From assembly GCF_905120465.1 (NCBI RefSeq), contig NZ_CAJHOF010000005.1, positions 62,001 through 126,000 on the forward strand: a stretch of 64,000 nt of DNA, read 5' to 3'. This document shows positions 44,415-54,046 of this stretch, piece after piece; position 1 is the first letter of the stretch, and the number at the start of each line of letters is the position of its first letter. Source of the stretch: Campylobacter majalis. GTDB lineage: Bacteria > Campylobacterota > Campylobacteria > Campylobacterales > Campylobacteraceae. The notes under the pieces are model-generated. The model worked only from the letters and a program-made list of their open reading frames with translations, had not been told where the DNA came from and did no database searches. The translations under genes were made by a program, and so were the position numbers.

Positions 44415-47054
44415 TTGAAAACGCTTACCATAATAGATACATTTGGATTTTTTTTCAGGCTATTTTATGCTATGCCAGGACTTAAAAATTCTCAAGGAAA
44501 GCCAAGCGGTATGGTGAGTGGATTTGTAAATTTTATTGCATCTTTGAAAAACGAGTATAAAAGTGACTATATAATCTTTGCACTAGATAGCAAAGGTCCG
44601 ACATTAAGACATCAAATAGCAACACAATATAAGGCAAATAGAAACGAACCGCCACAAGAATTAAAACAACAACTTCCAATTTGTATAGATATGATTAGCA
44701 AAATGGGGCTTTGTGCGATGAGTCGCGATGGATACGAGGCTGATGATATAATCGCAACAGCTGTAAAATGGGCAAAAGAGCGTGATATTTTTGTGCGAGT
44801 TGTAACGCATGATAAGGATTTGTATCAGCTTATAGATGATGGTAAAGTAAGTATTTACAGCCCACAAAGCAAAATAGAACACAATAGGGCAAGTTGTGTA
44901 GAAAAATATGGTGTTGTACCTGAAAAGATACGCGATTTTTTAGCATTAACGGGAGATAGCTCTGATAATATCCCAGGCGTCAAAGGCATAGGGGCAAAGG
45001 GTGCTAAAAAACTGCTTGATGAGTTTGGCGACATAGATGCGATTTACGCAAATTTGGCTTTAATCGCAAATGAACGCACAAAAAATATGCTAATTGATGG
45101 TAAAGATAGTGCATTTCTTAGTAAAAAACTTGTAACGCTTTTTGATAACGCATTTGATGAACTTGATTTAAAAAATGCTGAGTTTCCAAGCATTAATCCA
45201 CTTTTAAATGTTGTTGAAATTTTGCGCGAATACGAACTAAATAGGGCAATTAAAAATTTAGAAAATGAAGGCGATGAGCGTGAGATAAAGCTTGGATTTA
45301 ACGCTATTTTGCTAAACGATGAGAGCAAAATAGAAGCGATACTATCAAGTATAACGCCAGAAACATTGGTCGCTTTTGACACTGAAACAACAAGCGTTGA
45401 AACAAAAGATGCTAAGTTGGTTGGTTTTAGTTTTTGCTTTAATGAAAACGAGGCCTATTATGTGCCTGTTGGGCATAATTATCTTGGTGTTGGCAAACAA
45501 ATAAGCCTAGAATACGCAAAGTGGGCAGTTGGACAAATTTATAAAGGCACTTTGATAGGGCAAAATTTAAAGTATGATTTTGATGTAGTTCAAAGAAATT
45601 TAGGGTTAAATCCGCCAAGCAATTTTAAAGATACGATGATTTTGGCATGGCTAAGCGAACCAGGCTTAAGTGTCGGTATGGATGCTTTGGCAAAAAGATT
45701 ATATGAGTATGAGACTATAAAATTTGAAAACATTGTAAAAAAGGGTGAAACATTTGCTAGTGTGGATATTGCAAGTGCGACAAAATACGCTAGTGAAGAC
45801 GCATGGATAACTTTGAAATTTTACAAAACTTTTTTAAACACACTTGAACCCGAATTGCTCAAACTAGCCGACACGCTTGAGTTTAATTTTATTTTAAGTT
45901 TGCTAAAAATGCAAAATGAAGGCATTATGCTTGATGTAGATAAAATGCGTGAATTAATCGCTCAAAATGACACTAAATTAAAAGTATTAACAAGTGAAAT
46001 TTATGCTCTTTGCGGAGAAAATTTTAATATTAACTCAGTTAAGCAACTAGGTGAAGTTTTGTTTGAAAAGTTGGCATTACCTGCAAAAAAGAAAACCAAA
46101 ACAGGCTATAGCACTGACGAAGCGGTTTTAAATGAGCTAATACATACGCATCCTGTAATAGAGAAATTGCTAAGCTATAGAGAGCTTTACAAGCTTCAAA
46201 GCACCTATTGTGAGCCACTTTTGGCACTTGCATTAAAAGATAAAAATCATAGAATTTACACGAGTTTTTTACAAACTGGCACGAGCACTGGTAGATTATC
46301 ATCTAAAAATCCAAATTTACAAAATATCCCAGCACGTGGCACGATGGCTAAGGATGTGCGTTCTTGTTTTATTGCTAAAGATGGTTTTAGTCTAGTTGGG
46401 CTTGATTATAGTCAAATTGAGCTTAGGTTGCTTGCTCATTTTAGCTGTGACAAGGCTTTGTTAGAAGCGTTTAAAAATGATGAAGATATTCATGCAAGAA
46501 CGGCTATTTCTATATTTGGAGATTGCGATGATAAAAAAAGAAATATAGCTAAGAGTATAAATTTTGGTTTGATTTACGGCATGGGTGCGAATAAATTAAG
46601 TGAGCAACTAGGTATCAGTAAAACACAAGCCAAAGAGTATATACAAAGATATTTTCAAGCATTTGAAAGCATTAAAGATTTTCTAACAAATATAAAAAAT
46701 GAAGCTAAAAATGATGGATTTGTCACAACGTTGCTCGGTAGAAAGCGATTTTTTGATTTTGCAAATGCAACGCCTATGCAATTAGCCATGTATGAACGCG
46801 AAGCTGTAAATACGCGTTTTCAAGGCTCAGCTGCAGACATTATTAAGTTAGCCATGGTTGAAATTTCAAAGATAACTAATGAAAATGCAAAAATGCTACT
46901 TCAGATACATGACGAACTTATTTTTGAGGTTAAGGATGAATATGTTGATGAGTTTAGTCATAAGGCGCAAGATATAATGCAGACAATTTATAAACTAAAT
47001 GTGCCATTAAAAACATCTTTAAATAGTGCAAAAAACTGGGGTGATTTAAAGTAA
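44415..47054 (+). CDS. polA: DNA polymerase I
   Basis: An 879-residue Pol I, starting with TTG after AAGGA. The N-terminal 5'-3' exonuclease domain (about 1-280) shows RDGYEADDIIAT, VTHDKDLYQL and GDSSDNIPGVKGIGAKGA. The 3'-5' exonuclease keeps the DxE motif (VAFDTETTS), so proofreading is expected. The polymerase core has motif A VGLDYSQIELR, motif B RNIAKSINFGLIYG and motif C QIHDELIFEV. It fills gaps in repair and removes Okazaki primers. Confidence 0.97.
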   Translation: MKTLTIIDTFGFFFRLFYAMPGLKNSQGKPSGMVSGFVNFIASLKNEYKSDYIIFALDSKGPTLRHQIATQYKANRNEPPQELKQQLPICIDMISKMGLCAMSRDGYEADDIIATAVKWAKERDIFVRVVTHDKDLYQLIDDGKVSIYSPQSKIEHNRASCVEKYGVVPEKIRDFLALTGDSSDNIPGVKGIGAKGAKKLLDEFGDIDAIYANLALIANERTKNMLIDGKDSAFLSKKLVTLFDNAFDELDLKNAEFPSINPLLNVVEILREYELNRAIKNLENEGDEREIKLGFNAILLNDESKIEAILSSITPETLVAFDTETTSVETKDAKLVGFSFCFNENEAYYVPVGHNYLGVGKQISLEYAKWAVGQIYKGTLIGQNLKYDFDVVQRNLGLNPPSNFKDTMILAWLSEPGLSVGMDALAKRLYEYETIKFENIVKKGETFASVDIASATKYASEDAWITLKFYKTFLNTLEPELLKLADTLEFNFILSLLKMQNEGIMLDVDKMRELIAQNDTKLKVLTSEIYALCGENFNINSVKQLGEVLFEKLALPAKKKTKTGYSTDEAVLNELIHTHPVIEKLLSYRELYKLQSTYCEPLLALALKDKNHRIYTSFLQTGTSTGRLSSKNPNLQNIPARGTMAKDVRSCFIAKDGFSLVGLDYSQIELRLLAHFSCDKALLEAFKNDEDIHARTAISIFGDCDDKKRNIAKSINFGLIYGMGANKLSEQLGISKTQAKEYIQRYFQAFESIKDFLTNIKNEAKNDGFVTTLLGRKRFFDFANATPMQLAMYEREAVNTRFQGSAADIIKLAMVEISKITNENAKMLLQIHDELIFEVKDEYVDEFSHKAQDIMQTIYKLNVPLKTSLNSAKNWGDLK

Positions 47055-47279
47055 TAGTGCATTTTGCGTATGTTTATTTTGTGGTAAATTGTGCTTTAAA
47101 CACCTATTTTATTGATAATTTCATAAAATTATAGCAAAGTGTAGCTAAGAGGTCTTTTTGATAATCATAACAATGTTGCATAAAATGCATTAATCAAATT
47201 AAACATAGCCTAATTTAACCCAAATAAAATTTATAAAGAATTAAACTAAACTCTATCTTGCTTCATTTGCAAGCAAAAC

Positions 47280-47341
47280 ACACTCTTTTAAGCTATTTTT
47301 TATCTCTTTCTTAAAGAGTGTAAGCACAAGAAATTTATTTA
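47280..47341. repeat. Inverted repeat with 12-13 base arms
   Basis: ACACTCTTTTAAG (47280-47292) and CTTAAAGAGTGT (47330-47341) are complementary with a single extra T in the left arm, around a 37-base AT-rich loop. It could be a hairpin RNA end or a protein-binding palindrome. No U-tract follows directly, so it is not a standard terminator. Confidence 0.6.
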
Positions 47342-48066
47342 TCAATATGATTTTTATCTAGCTATAGTATATACACAGATTTACTTTAAAATTTTGCATA
47401 AACTAAATTCTAAAATTTCACTGATTTTATTAGCTTTTTAAATTTTAAAAAGTATAAATATACTTGTTTTAAATTTACTTTGTTTGTTTCTAAAATAGCA
47501 TCAATAAATTCATAGTCTCTTGTGCGTTAGCAACTATTAAAAATTTATCATTTAATTTTATCTATGGTTTTATAGCAAACTTAATACTTGCTAAAAGATG
47601 ATGTTTGTTTAACAAATAAACGCAAAATTATTGATGGATTTTATCAAAAACTTTGATTTTAAATTTATTAATAACGCTATAAGTGCAAAGTTAGATATTA
47701 TAGATTAGTAGATGCTTGGCATTAGGATAATAAATTACGTTAGACAAATATAAATATTCACCCTGCTTTATTTAGCTTACAAAAAACCCATCTTATTTTA
47801 CTAGTCATTGCTTTTATCGCTACTATCGCTCTTTGGGTTTTGGATGTTTTAAAGTTTTATAAATTTTAGCATAGCAAAGGCAAATTTCTTATTTCATTTA
47901 AAAGAGCGTGAGTTTAAATGGCAAAAGTGCTACAAAATAGCTTTTAAAACTTAGAGTTTAGTTATGTTTGTAGCTTTAATTAAAGTGTCTATGGTAAAAG
48001 TGAAATTTTAAAAACCACTAATGCTGTAAAGCTCTTTGTTATCTCTAGTGGAAGTTGTTTTATAAA

Positions 48067-48088
48067 TTGGGGAAGTTGCTATCCCCAA
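48067..48088 (-). terminator. Possible terminator of bamA
   Basis: TTGGGGA (48067-48073) and TCCCCAA (48082-48088) form a 7-bp stem with an 8-base loop just past the bamA stop. On the minus strand it is followed by TTTATAAAA, a poor U-tract. Confidence 0.45.
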
Positions 48089-48091
48089 AAA

Positions 48092-50332
48092 TTAAAAACG
48101 TCTGCCTATATTAAACTCAAATGTGCTTGTTTCGTCATTGCTAGCAGGATTTAAAGCTTTAGCAAATATTAGTTGAAGCGGTCCAATAGGAGTTATCCAC
48201 TCTATTCCTACACCAGTTGATTGTCGCTTTATTTCATTTAGTTTGCTATCACCTATCATTCCATAATCATAAAAAAGCACTCCACGCATTTTTACACGTT
48301 CAATAATTGGAAAACTAAGCTCTACTGAGTTGTTAAACGAAATCTCACCGCCAGTTTCATACCATTGCTTGTTGCTAGCTTGAATCTTTGGCGAAACTGT
48401 CCTGCTGTCATATCCCCTCAGACTTCTTATGCCTCCAAGATATAATTTTTCATTTATAGGAACATAGCCGTTATCCCAAATTTTGCCAAAATCAGCTTTG
48501 TATCTAAAAATTAAATCATAGTTAATGTAGTCTTTTAGCCCCTGATAATAGTTAAAGTATGATCTTAATTTTATAAATTTTTCATCTCCGCCAAGTCCAG
48601 CAAACTCAGTAGATAGACCAGATAATATGCCACGTCTAGGCAAATAATAATCATCTGTGCTGTTGTAATTAATGGCTGGTATTAACGAGCTTTTTAAATT
48701 TCTGCCCTCTTTATAGCCCACCTCGTCAATTAAAATTCTATTCATTCCTGAAATTTTACTTTGCTCTATGACGTAACTTAGCGATGCACTTAAATTTCTA
48801 GTTAGTTTTCTACCTAATGTTAAGTTAAAACCATATGATTTTTCTTTGTAGTTATTCCAGTCTCTATCGTTTGCATATAATGTTCCGCCAAGACTATATT
48901 CTGAATCGAAAATTCTTGGGTTTGTTAATCCTATTTGACCAGATAATTCATCTTTGCTTCTATCTACGCTAACAACACCTTTCATGCCAGAACCAAATAT
49001 GTTTGTATCACTTAAACTAGCACTTAATAGTAGTCCGTCTGAGCTTCCATATCCTATGCCGCCACTAATTGAGCCAGTAGAAGCCTCTTTAACATCAACT
49101 AGCAAATCAACTGTATTTGCATCAACCATCTCTTCTTTTATTTCTACATCATCAAAGTAACTGGTTCTTTTTAGTGCATCAATTGAATCTTGCAAGTCCG
49201 TCCTATTGTATAAATTTCCCTCGGTTAAATAAAGCTCTCGTCTTACTACTCTATCTACCGTTCGTTCATTACCAGATACTTGCACGTTTCTTATATATAC
49301 TTGTTCGCCCGGCTCGACTTCATACTCAATTTCGACTGTATTATTTTCTTCATGTTTGATTGTGTTTGGATAGACTTTGACAAATGCATATCCTTTATCG
49401 GCAACCAAATCATCTAAAATTTTCATATCGCGTCTGATTCGTTCAGAATTTACCCTATCTCCGGCTGAGAGCTTAAAGCTTTTAATAATCTTGTTATTAT
49501 CAAGCTCTAAATACTCAGGTGCTTTTATACTTACGCTTGATACATCGTATGGTTTTCCTTCTGTGACATAATATGTCAAATCGGCCTTATAATTGTCAAA
49601 ATATGCATTTAGATATGGCGATGAAACAGTTGCGTCTAAATAGCCTTTTTGAAAATATTTATCTTGAATTCTAAGCGGATCTGTTGGAAGCTCAAAAAGC
49701 TTAACTTTCCCATCATTTCTACCCCATAACCATCCCATAAACTCACGACTTTTATTTGCTACAACAGGTTCTATGTCAGAGTAATCAAAAATTTTAGCAC
49801 CCACTAAATTTACTTTTTGAATTATCATATTTTCACCACGATTGACATTAAGAGTTAAAAATAGTGAGCTATCACTGTTTGCAACGGCTTGTTTTTCTAC
49901 ATCTATAACCGTGTCAAAATAGCCTTTTGATTCGTAATATTGTCTAATTTTCTCTTTTGTGCGTTCTATTGCCAACTCGTCATACATATTGCCAGGCTTT
50001 ATTGAGATTAAGCTTTGGATTGCTGTTTTGTCGTTTGTTACAACGCCCTTTAAATCAACTCTTGCAATACTTGGTTTTTCTTTTACATTGATGCTTACAT
50101 TGCCAGAGCCATCACTAGTAATGTAAATGTCATCAAAATAGTTTTGTTTAAAAAGATTAATGATTGCCTTATCAGTATTTTCTCCACTTAGAGTGTCGCC
50201 GATTTTTAATCCGCTTATCTCTTTTGCAACCTCATTTGAAAGGTGCAACAAGCCATTAAAATTTATTGAGCGAATTTGTTCAGCACTTAGCCCTGAAAGT
50301 CCAAGCAATAGTAAAAATAAACTTTTTTTCAT
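48092..50332 (-). CDS. bamA: Outer membrane protein assembly factor BamA
   Basis: A 746-residue precursor with signal peptide (MKKSLFLLLLGLSGLSAEQ), five POTRA-like repeats (about residues 20-345; for example VSGNERTVDRVVRRELYL in the fourth or fifth) and a C-terminal 16-strand Omp85 barrel. The barrel shows the conserved RGY-type loop (GIRSLRGYDSRTVSP) and a terminal Phe (FNIGRRF). It inserts beta-barrel proteins into the outer membrane. It is alone on the minus strand between a gene-poor gap and the divergent tyrA. Confidence 0.96.
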   Translation of the reverse strand: MKKSLFLLLLGLSGLSAEQIRSINFNGLLHLSNEVAKEISGLKIGDTLSGENTDKAIINLFKQNYFDDIYITSDGSGNVSINVKEKPSIARVDLKGVVTNDKTAIQSLISIKPGNMYDELAIERTKEKIRQYYESKGYFDTVIDVEKQAVANSDSSLFLTLNVNRGENMIIQKVNLVGAKIFDYSDIEPVVANKSREFMGWLWGRNDGKVKLFELPTDPLRIQDKYFQKGYLDATVSSPYLNAYFDNYKADLTYYVTEGKPYDVSSVSIKAPEYLELDNNKIIKSFKLSAGDRVNSERIRRDMKILDDLVADKGYAFVKVYPNTIKHEENNTVEIEYEVEPGEQVYIRNVQVSGNERTVDRVVRRELYLTEGNLYNRTDLQDSIDALKRTSYFDDVEIKEEMVDANTVDLLVDVKEASTGSISGGIGYGSSDGLLLSASLSDTNIFGSGMKGVVSVDRSKDELSGQIGLTNPRIFDSEYSLGGTLYANDRDWNNYKEKSYGFNLTLGRKLTRNLSASLSYVIEQSKISGMNRILIDEVGYKEGRNLKSSLIPAINYNSTDDYYLPRRGILSGLSTEFAGLGGDEKFIKLRSYFNYYQGLKDYINYDLIFRYKADFGKIWDNGYVPINEKLYLGGIRSLRGYDSRTVSPKIQASNKQWYETGGEISFNNSVELSFPIIERVKMRGVLFYDYGMIGDSKLNEIKRQSTGVGIEWITPIGPLQLIFAKALNPASNDETSTFEFNIGRRF

Positions 50333-50366
50333 GTTGTTTAACCTAAAATTTTAGTATAAAGTTCGC

Positions 50367-50372
50367 TATAAT
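50367..50372 (+). promoter_or_regulatory. Likely -10 box for tyrA
   Basis: TATAAT (CGCTATAATATC) 43 bases before the tyrA ATG, in the 82-bp divergent gap with bamA. Confidence 0.5.
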
Positions 50373-50414
50373 ATCATATTTTTTTTTAAAATTAACAAAA
50401 ATTAAAGGAGATAA

Positions 50415-51245
50415 ATGAAAGTCGGTATCATCGGACTTGGGCTTATAGGTGGCTCACTAGGACTTGCATTAAAAGAAGAAAAACTTATATCATTAGTGTC
50501 TGGATGTGACTTAAATCCCATGCATGAAACTAAAGCATTAGAGCTTGGTTTAGTGCATGAAATTTTAAGTATCGAAGAGATGAAAAAGCAATGCGATATT
50601 ATATTTTTGTGTATTCCGGTTGAGGCAATTTTAAAAGTTGTAAATAATTTAACGGATATAAAAGAAAATACAACGATTATTGATTTTGGTTCAACAAAGC
50701 AAAAAATTATTGAAAATGTGCCGATTAATATACGTAAAAATTTTATCCCAGCACACCCAATGGCAGGAACTGAATACTCTGGCCCAGAAGCTGCATTTAA
50801 AAGCCTGTATAAAGATGCTGTTGTTGTAGTTTGTGATTTTGAAGAGAGTAGCGAGATGCATGTAAAACGTTCAGTTGAATTGTTTTCGCATCTTGGAATG
50901 AAGATAGTATTTATGAGTGCTGCTGAGCATGATCATCATGTTGGAATCATATCTCATTTGCCACATGCCATATCATTTTCGTTAGCTAGTGGGGTGTTAA
51001 AACAACAAGATAAACGCCATATAATAGCACTTGGAGGCCCTACGTTTAGAGGTATGATACGTGTTGCTAAAAGCTCTCCGGTAATGTGGAGTGATATTTT
51101 TAAGCAAAACAAAGACAATATGATACAAGCAATACAAATGTTTAAGTCAGAATTAACAAGATGTGAAAATATAATTAAAAATGAAAATTGGGATGAGCTG
51201 CAAGAGTGGATGAAAGATGCACGAAAAATTAGGGAAATTTTATAA
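50415..51245 (+). CDS. tyrA: Prephenate dehydrogenase
   Basis: A 276-residue TyrA. The dinucleotide-binding motif is GIIGLGLIGGSLGLAL at the N terminus, and the catalytic region shows IPAHPMAGTEYSGP (His) and HDHHVGIISHLPH. It oxidatively decarboxylates prephenate to 4-hydroxyphenylpyruvate for tyrosine. AAAGGAG lies 5 bases before the ATG. There is no fused chorismate mutase or ACT domain at this length, so feedback control by tyrosine is not evident. Confidence 0.94.
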   Translation: MKVGIIGLGLIGGSLGLALKEEKLISLVSGCDLNPMHETKALELGLVHEILSIEEMKKQCDIIFLCIPVEAILKVVNNLTDIKENTTIIDFGSTKQKIIENVPINIRKNFIPAHPMAGTEYSGPEAAFKSLYKDAVVVVCDFEESSEMHVKRSVELFSHLGMKIVFMSAAEHDHHVGIISHLPHAISFSLASGVLKQQDKRHIIALGGPTFRGMIRVAKSSPVMWSDIFKQNKDNMIQAIQMFKSELTRCENIIKNENWDELQEWMKDARKIREIL

Positions 51246-51329
51246 AATATTTAGCATTGATTTATTTTTTTATTGTAAATTTACCTGAGATTTTGTAAAA
51301 TCCGTGTCATTTTTAGATTAGGAAGAATT

Positions 51330-52700
51330 TTGAAAAAACGTGGAATAAGACCTGGATATTTTATAATTTTAATACTACTTGGAGCAGTTTTGTATGGTGT
51401 TTTTGCTATTTTGAACTCAAAAATGCTTGAAAGAAATGCACCAGAAATTTTGATACAAGACAAAATTTATTGGAATTTGCGTACTCCATTAAATATAAAA
51501 TTTAAAGATGATAGTGGTATAAAATTTATAAGAATTTCAATGAATGATGGCACAAATACATCAAATTTACTAAATCAAGTGATGCAAGAGCCTATAACTG
51601 AGCTTGACGTTAATCTTACAATTCCAAAGACAAGCTTTTTTAACCAAAAAGATAGCTATGAGATGCAAATTGAAGCAGTTGATTTTAGCAAGTGGGGCTT
51701 TTTTACTGGCAATAAAACACAAAAAAACATCCAAGTTATTTTAGACACAACAAGACCAGATGTAAATGTATTGTCACACTCTTATTCTATATCAAAAGGC
51801 GGCTCGGCAATAGTTGTGTTTAAGGCAACGGATAATGATTTAAAAGAAGTTTATGTCAAAACAAACTATGGTAAAAAATTCAAAGCAACTCCTTTTTATA
51901 AAGATGGCTATTATGCAAGTTTGGTTGTGTGGCCAGTTGATGTTGAAAATTTTAGTGCAGACGTGATTGCAACCGATAAGGCAGGCAATGAGGGTAGGTC
52001 TCATATTAGGTATTTTTTACAAAATGTAAAATATAAAACATCAACTATACCTTTAAAAGATAGTTTTTTAGATGGCAAAATTTCAGAGCTAACTGATCAG
52101 TATGCAAAAGATCCGAGTTTGCTATCAAGACTTGACAAGATGAAATTTATTAATGAAACATTAAGAGCAGAGAATGAGGTTTTAATTAAAAATGTTACAT
52201 CAGGCGTAGATGAAACGAGTATTGAAAATTTTAAAATTTTACCTTTTTATCCTCTTAAAAATGGTAAAAAAGTAGCTGATTTTGCCGATCATAGATACTT
52301 CTCATATAATGGCGAGATAGTTAGTGAAAGTTGGCATATGGGAATAGATTTTGCTTCAGTTGCACAAGCTAGTATCGTATCAAGCAATGATGGAGTAGTT
52401 GCATATGTCGGCGAAAATGGAATATATGGCTTAAATATAATTATAGATCATGGTTTTGGGTTATATTCATTATACGCTCATTGTTCTAGTGTAAATGTAA
52501 ATCAGGGTGATATAGTAAAAGCTGGTCAAGTTATTGCAAACACTGGCGTGAGTGGTTTGGCACTTGGCGATCATTTGCATTTTGGCATACTTGTACAATC
52601 GCTTGAAGTAAGACCACAGCAGTGGCTAGATAAAAAATGGATAGCCGATAATATAACTAGCGTGTTAGATGCGGCAAAAAAGATAATAGACAAAAAATAG
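51330..52700 (+). CDS. M23-family peptidoglycan endopeptidase
   Basis: A 456-residue protein starting TTG after AGGAAG. It has one N-terminal membrane anchor (about residues 9-28), a long periplasmic region with beta-rich modules, and a C-terminal LytM/M23 domain (about 320-440). The zinc site is complete: SWHMGIDFA (His and Asp) and DHLHFGI (the HxH pair). It likely cuts peptide cross-links and helps set cell shape, as the Csd1/Pgp3-type enzymes of helical epsilonproteobacteria do; which of these it equals I cannot decide. lpxC follows 10 bases later. Confidence 0.85.
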   Translation: MKKRGIRPGYFIILILLGAVLYGVFAILNSKMLERNAPEILIQDKIYWNLRTPLNIKFKDDSGIKFIRISMNDGTNTSNLLNQVMQEPITELDVNLTIPKTSFFNQKDSYEMQIEAVDFSKWGFFTGNKTQKNIQVILDTTRPDVNVLSHSYSISKGGSAIVVFKATDNDLKEVYVKTNYGKKFKATPFYKDGYYASLVVWPVDVENFSADVIATDKAGNEGRSHIRYFLQNVKYKTSTIPLKDSFLDGKISELTDQYAKDPSLLSRLDKMKFINETLRAENEVLIKNVTSGVDETSIENFKILPFYPLKNGKKVADFADHRYFSYNGEIVSESWHMGIDFASVAQASIVSSNDGVVAYVGENGIYGLNIIIDHGFGLYSLYAHCSSVNVNQGDIVKAGQVIANTGVSGLALGDHLHFGILVQSLEVRPQQWLDKKWIADNITSVLDAAKKIIDKK

Positions 52701-52710
52701 GAAAATAATA

Positions 52711-53595
52711 ATGAAACAGACAACTATAGCAAAGAGAGTAGAGACTGTTGGTATTGGATTGCATAAAGGTGAGCCTATAAAGTTAGTTCTAGAGCCACTT
52801 GATGCAGATATGGGGATAGTCTTTTGCAGAAGTGATCTTGGTATTAGTTTTAAAGCTGAGCCAAAAAATGTCATAAACACACAAATGGCAACTGTTATAG
52901 GAAATCAAAATGGTTTTGTAAGCACTATAGAGCATTTGCTTGGTGCGATAAATGGTTATGGTATAGATAATATTCGCATAACTTTAGACGCAAACGAAGT
53001 GCCTGTAATGGATGGTAGTGCGATTAGTTTTTGCATGTTGCTTGACGAAGCTGGTGTTAGGCACTTAGATAAGCCCAAAAAAGTTATTTTAATCAGAAAA
53101 GAAGTGCAAGTAAATATGGGTGAGAAATTTGTTCGCATAAGCCCATCTACTACACCAAAATTTGACTATACCATAAAATTTGCACATCCGGTAATTGGCG
53201 AACAAAGATATGTTTTTGAATATACAAAATCAAGCTTCATTAAGGAAATAGCACGTGCTAGAACATTTGGGTTTTTAAAAGATTTACAAAAGCTTCAAGC
53301 TCAAAATTTAGCACTTGGGGCTTCGCTTGATAATGCTGTAGCTATAGATGATACTCGTATATTAAATCCAGAAGGATTGAGATTTGAAAATGAGTTTGTA
53401 AGGCATAAAATTTTAGATGCAGTTGGTGATTTGAGCCTTATGGGTGCTTCACTTTTGGGCGATTATACGGCATTTGCAGGAAGTCATGAATTAAATCATA
53501 AACTAACTCTAGCTATACTAAGTGATGCAAAAAATTATGAAGTAGCGACGATGAATGCAGATCTTGTGCGTGAATTTGGAAAGGTTTTTGCATAA
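52711..53595 (+). CDS. lpxC: UDP-3-O-acyl-N-acetylglucosamine deacetylase LpxC
   Basis: A 294-residue LpxC, the committed step of lipid A synthesis. The zinc ligands appear as His in STIEHLLGAI and as HKILDAVGD (His and Asp), with the catalytic His in the AGSHELNHKL segment. The start GIGLHKGEP region is also typical. Its stop TAA overlaps the proposed ATA start of the next gene (ATAA). Rapid turnover by FtsH, known in E. coli, cannot be judged here. Confidence 0.97.
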   Translation: MKQTTIAKRVETVGIGLHKGEPIKLVLEPLDADMGIVFCRSDLGISFKAEPKNVINTQMATVIGNQNGFVSTIEHLLGAINGYGIDNIRITLDANEVPVMDGSAISFCMLLDEAGVRHLDKPKKVILIRKEVQVNMGEKFVRISPSTTPKFDYTIKFAHPVIGEQRYVFEYTKSSFIKEIARARTFGFLKDLQKLQAQNLALGASLDNAVAIDDTRILNPEGLRFENEFVRHKILDAVGDLSLMGASLLGDYTAFAGSHELNHKLTLAILSDAKNYEVATMNADLVREFGKVFA

Positions 53596-54038
53596 AAAAT
53601 ATCGAAATTCTAGTCATATCTCTTACATCTCCACTTATTGTTGGCGTATATGAAAATGGTGTTTTAATAGATAAAATTTCAAGTCAAGAGCATACAAGCG
53701 AGGCATTGATAAATATACTGGATGAAATTTCGTCTAAATACAATATCGCAAAAATAATATACGCTAATACTCCTGGAAGTTTTATGGGGCTAAAGGTAGC
53801 ATATGTTATACTTAAAACATTTAGTGTAGTTAATGGGTGTGAATTTTATGCCGTTAGTGGGTTTGAACTAAATCAAAATCAACCAATACGGGCAAATAAA
53901 ACTCTATCTTTTGTAAAACATAATGATGAAATTTTGCTTAAAAAAACAGAACCAAAAGATTTTAGTTTGCCTTTAAATTTAGATAAATTAAATTTAAACT
54001 TAGATACACTTCCAAATTACATTGTGGATGCCGTTTAG
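53592..54038 (+). CDS. tsaB: TsaB-like protein (tRNA t6A pathway) with non-standard start
   Basis: The frame contains the TsaB/YeaZ hallmark ANTPGSFMGLKVAY (normally GPGSFTGLR). The only standard start is TTG 53706, which would remove the ASKHA N terminus. The frame is open upstream and reads IEILVISLTSPLIVGVYENG, a good TsaB-like beginning, with no ATG, GTG or TTG. An ATA at 53592 overlaps the lpxC stop and has GGAAAGG seven bases before it; an ATT is possible instead. From ATA the protein has 148 residues. TsaB partners TsaD in making t6A. The short length fits epsilonproteobacterial members. Confidence 0.65.
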   Translation: MKNIEILVISLTSPLIVGVYENGVLIDKISSQEHTSEALINILDEISSKYNIAKIIYANTPGSFMGLKVAYVILKTFSVVNGCEFYAVSGFELNQNQPIRANKTLSFVKHNDEILLKKTEPKDFSLPLNLDKLNLNLDTLPNYIVDAV

Positions 54039-54046
54039 GAGAAATA

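Larger units (their letters stand above)
47055..48091. other. One-kilobase gene-poor gap between polA and bamA
   Basis: The longest non-coding stretch of the window. It contains the inverted repeat listed separately, no tRNA-like fold, and no ORF of convincing quality. A start-less open stretch at 47744-47869 reads as a hydrophobic tail (HPALFSLQKTHLILLVIAF at its head) ending in TAG, which may be the end of a lost membrane protein gene. Near 48067-48088, TTGGGGA/TCCCCAA may act as the bamA terminator on the minus strand. Confidence 0.55.
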
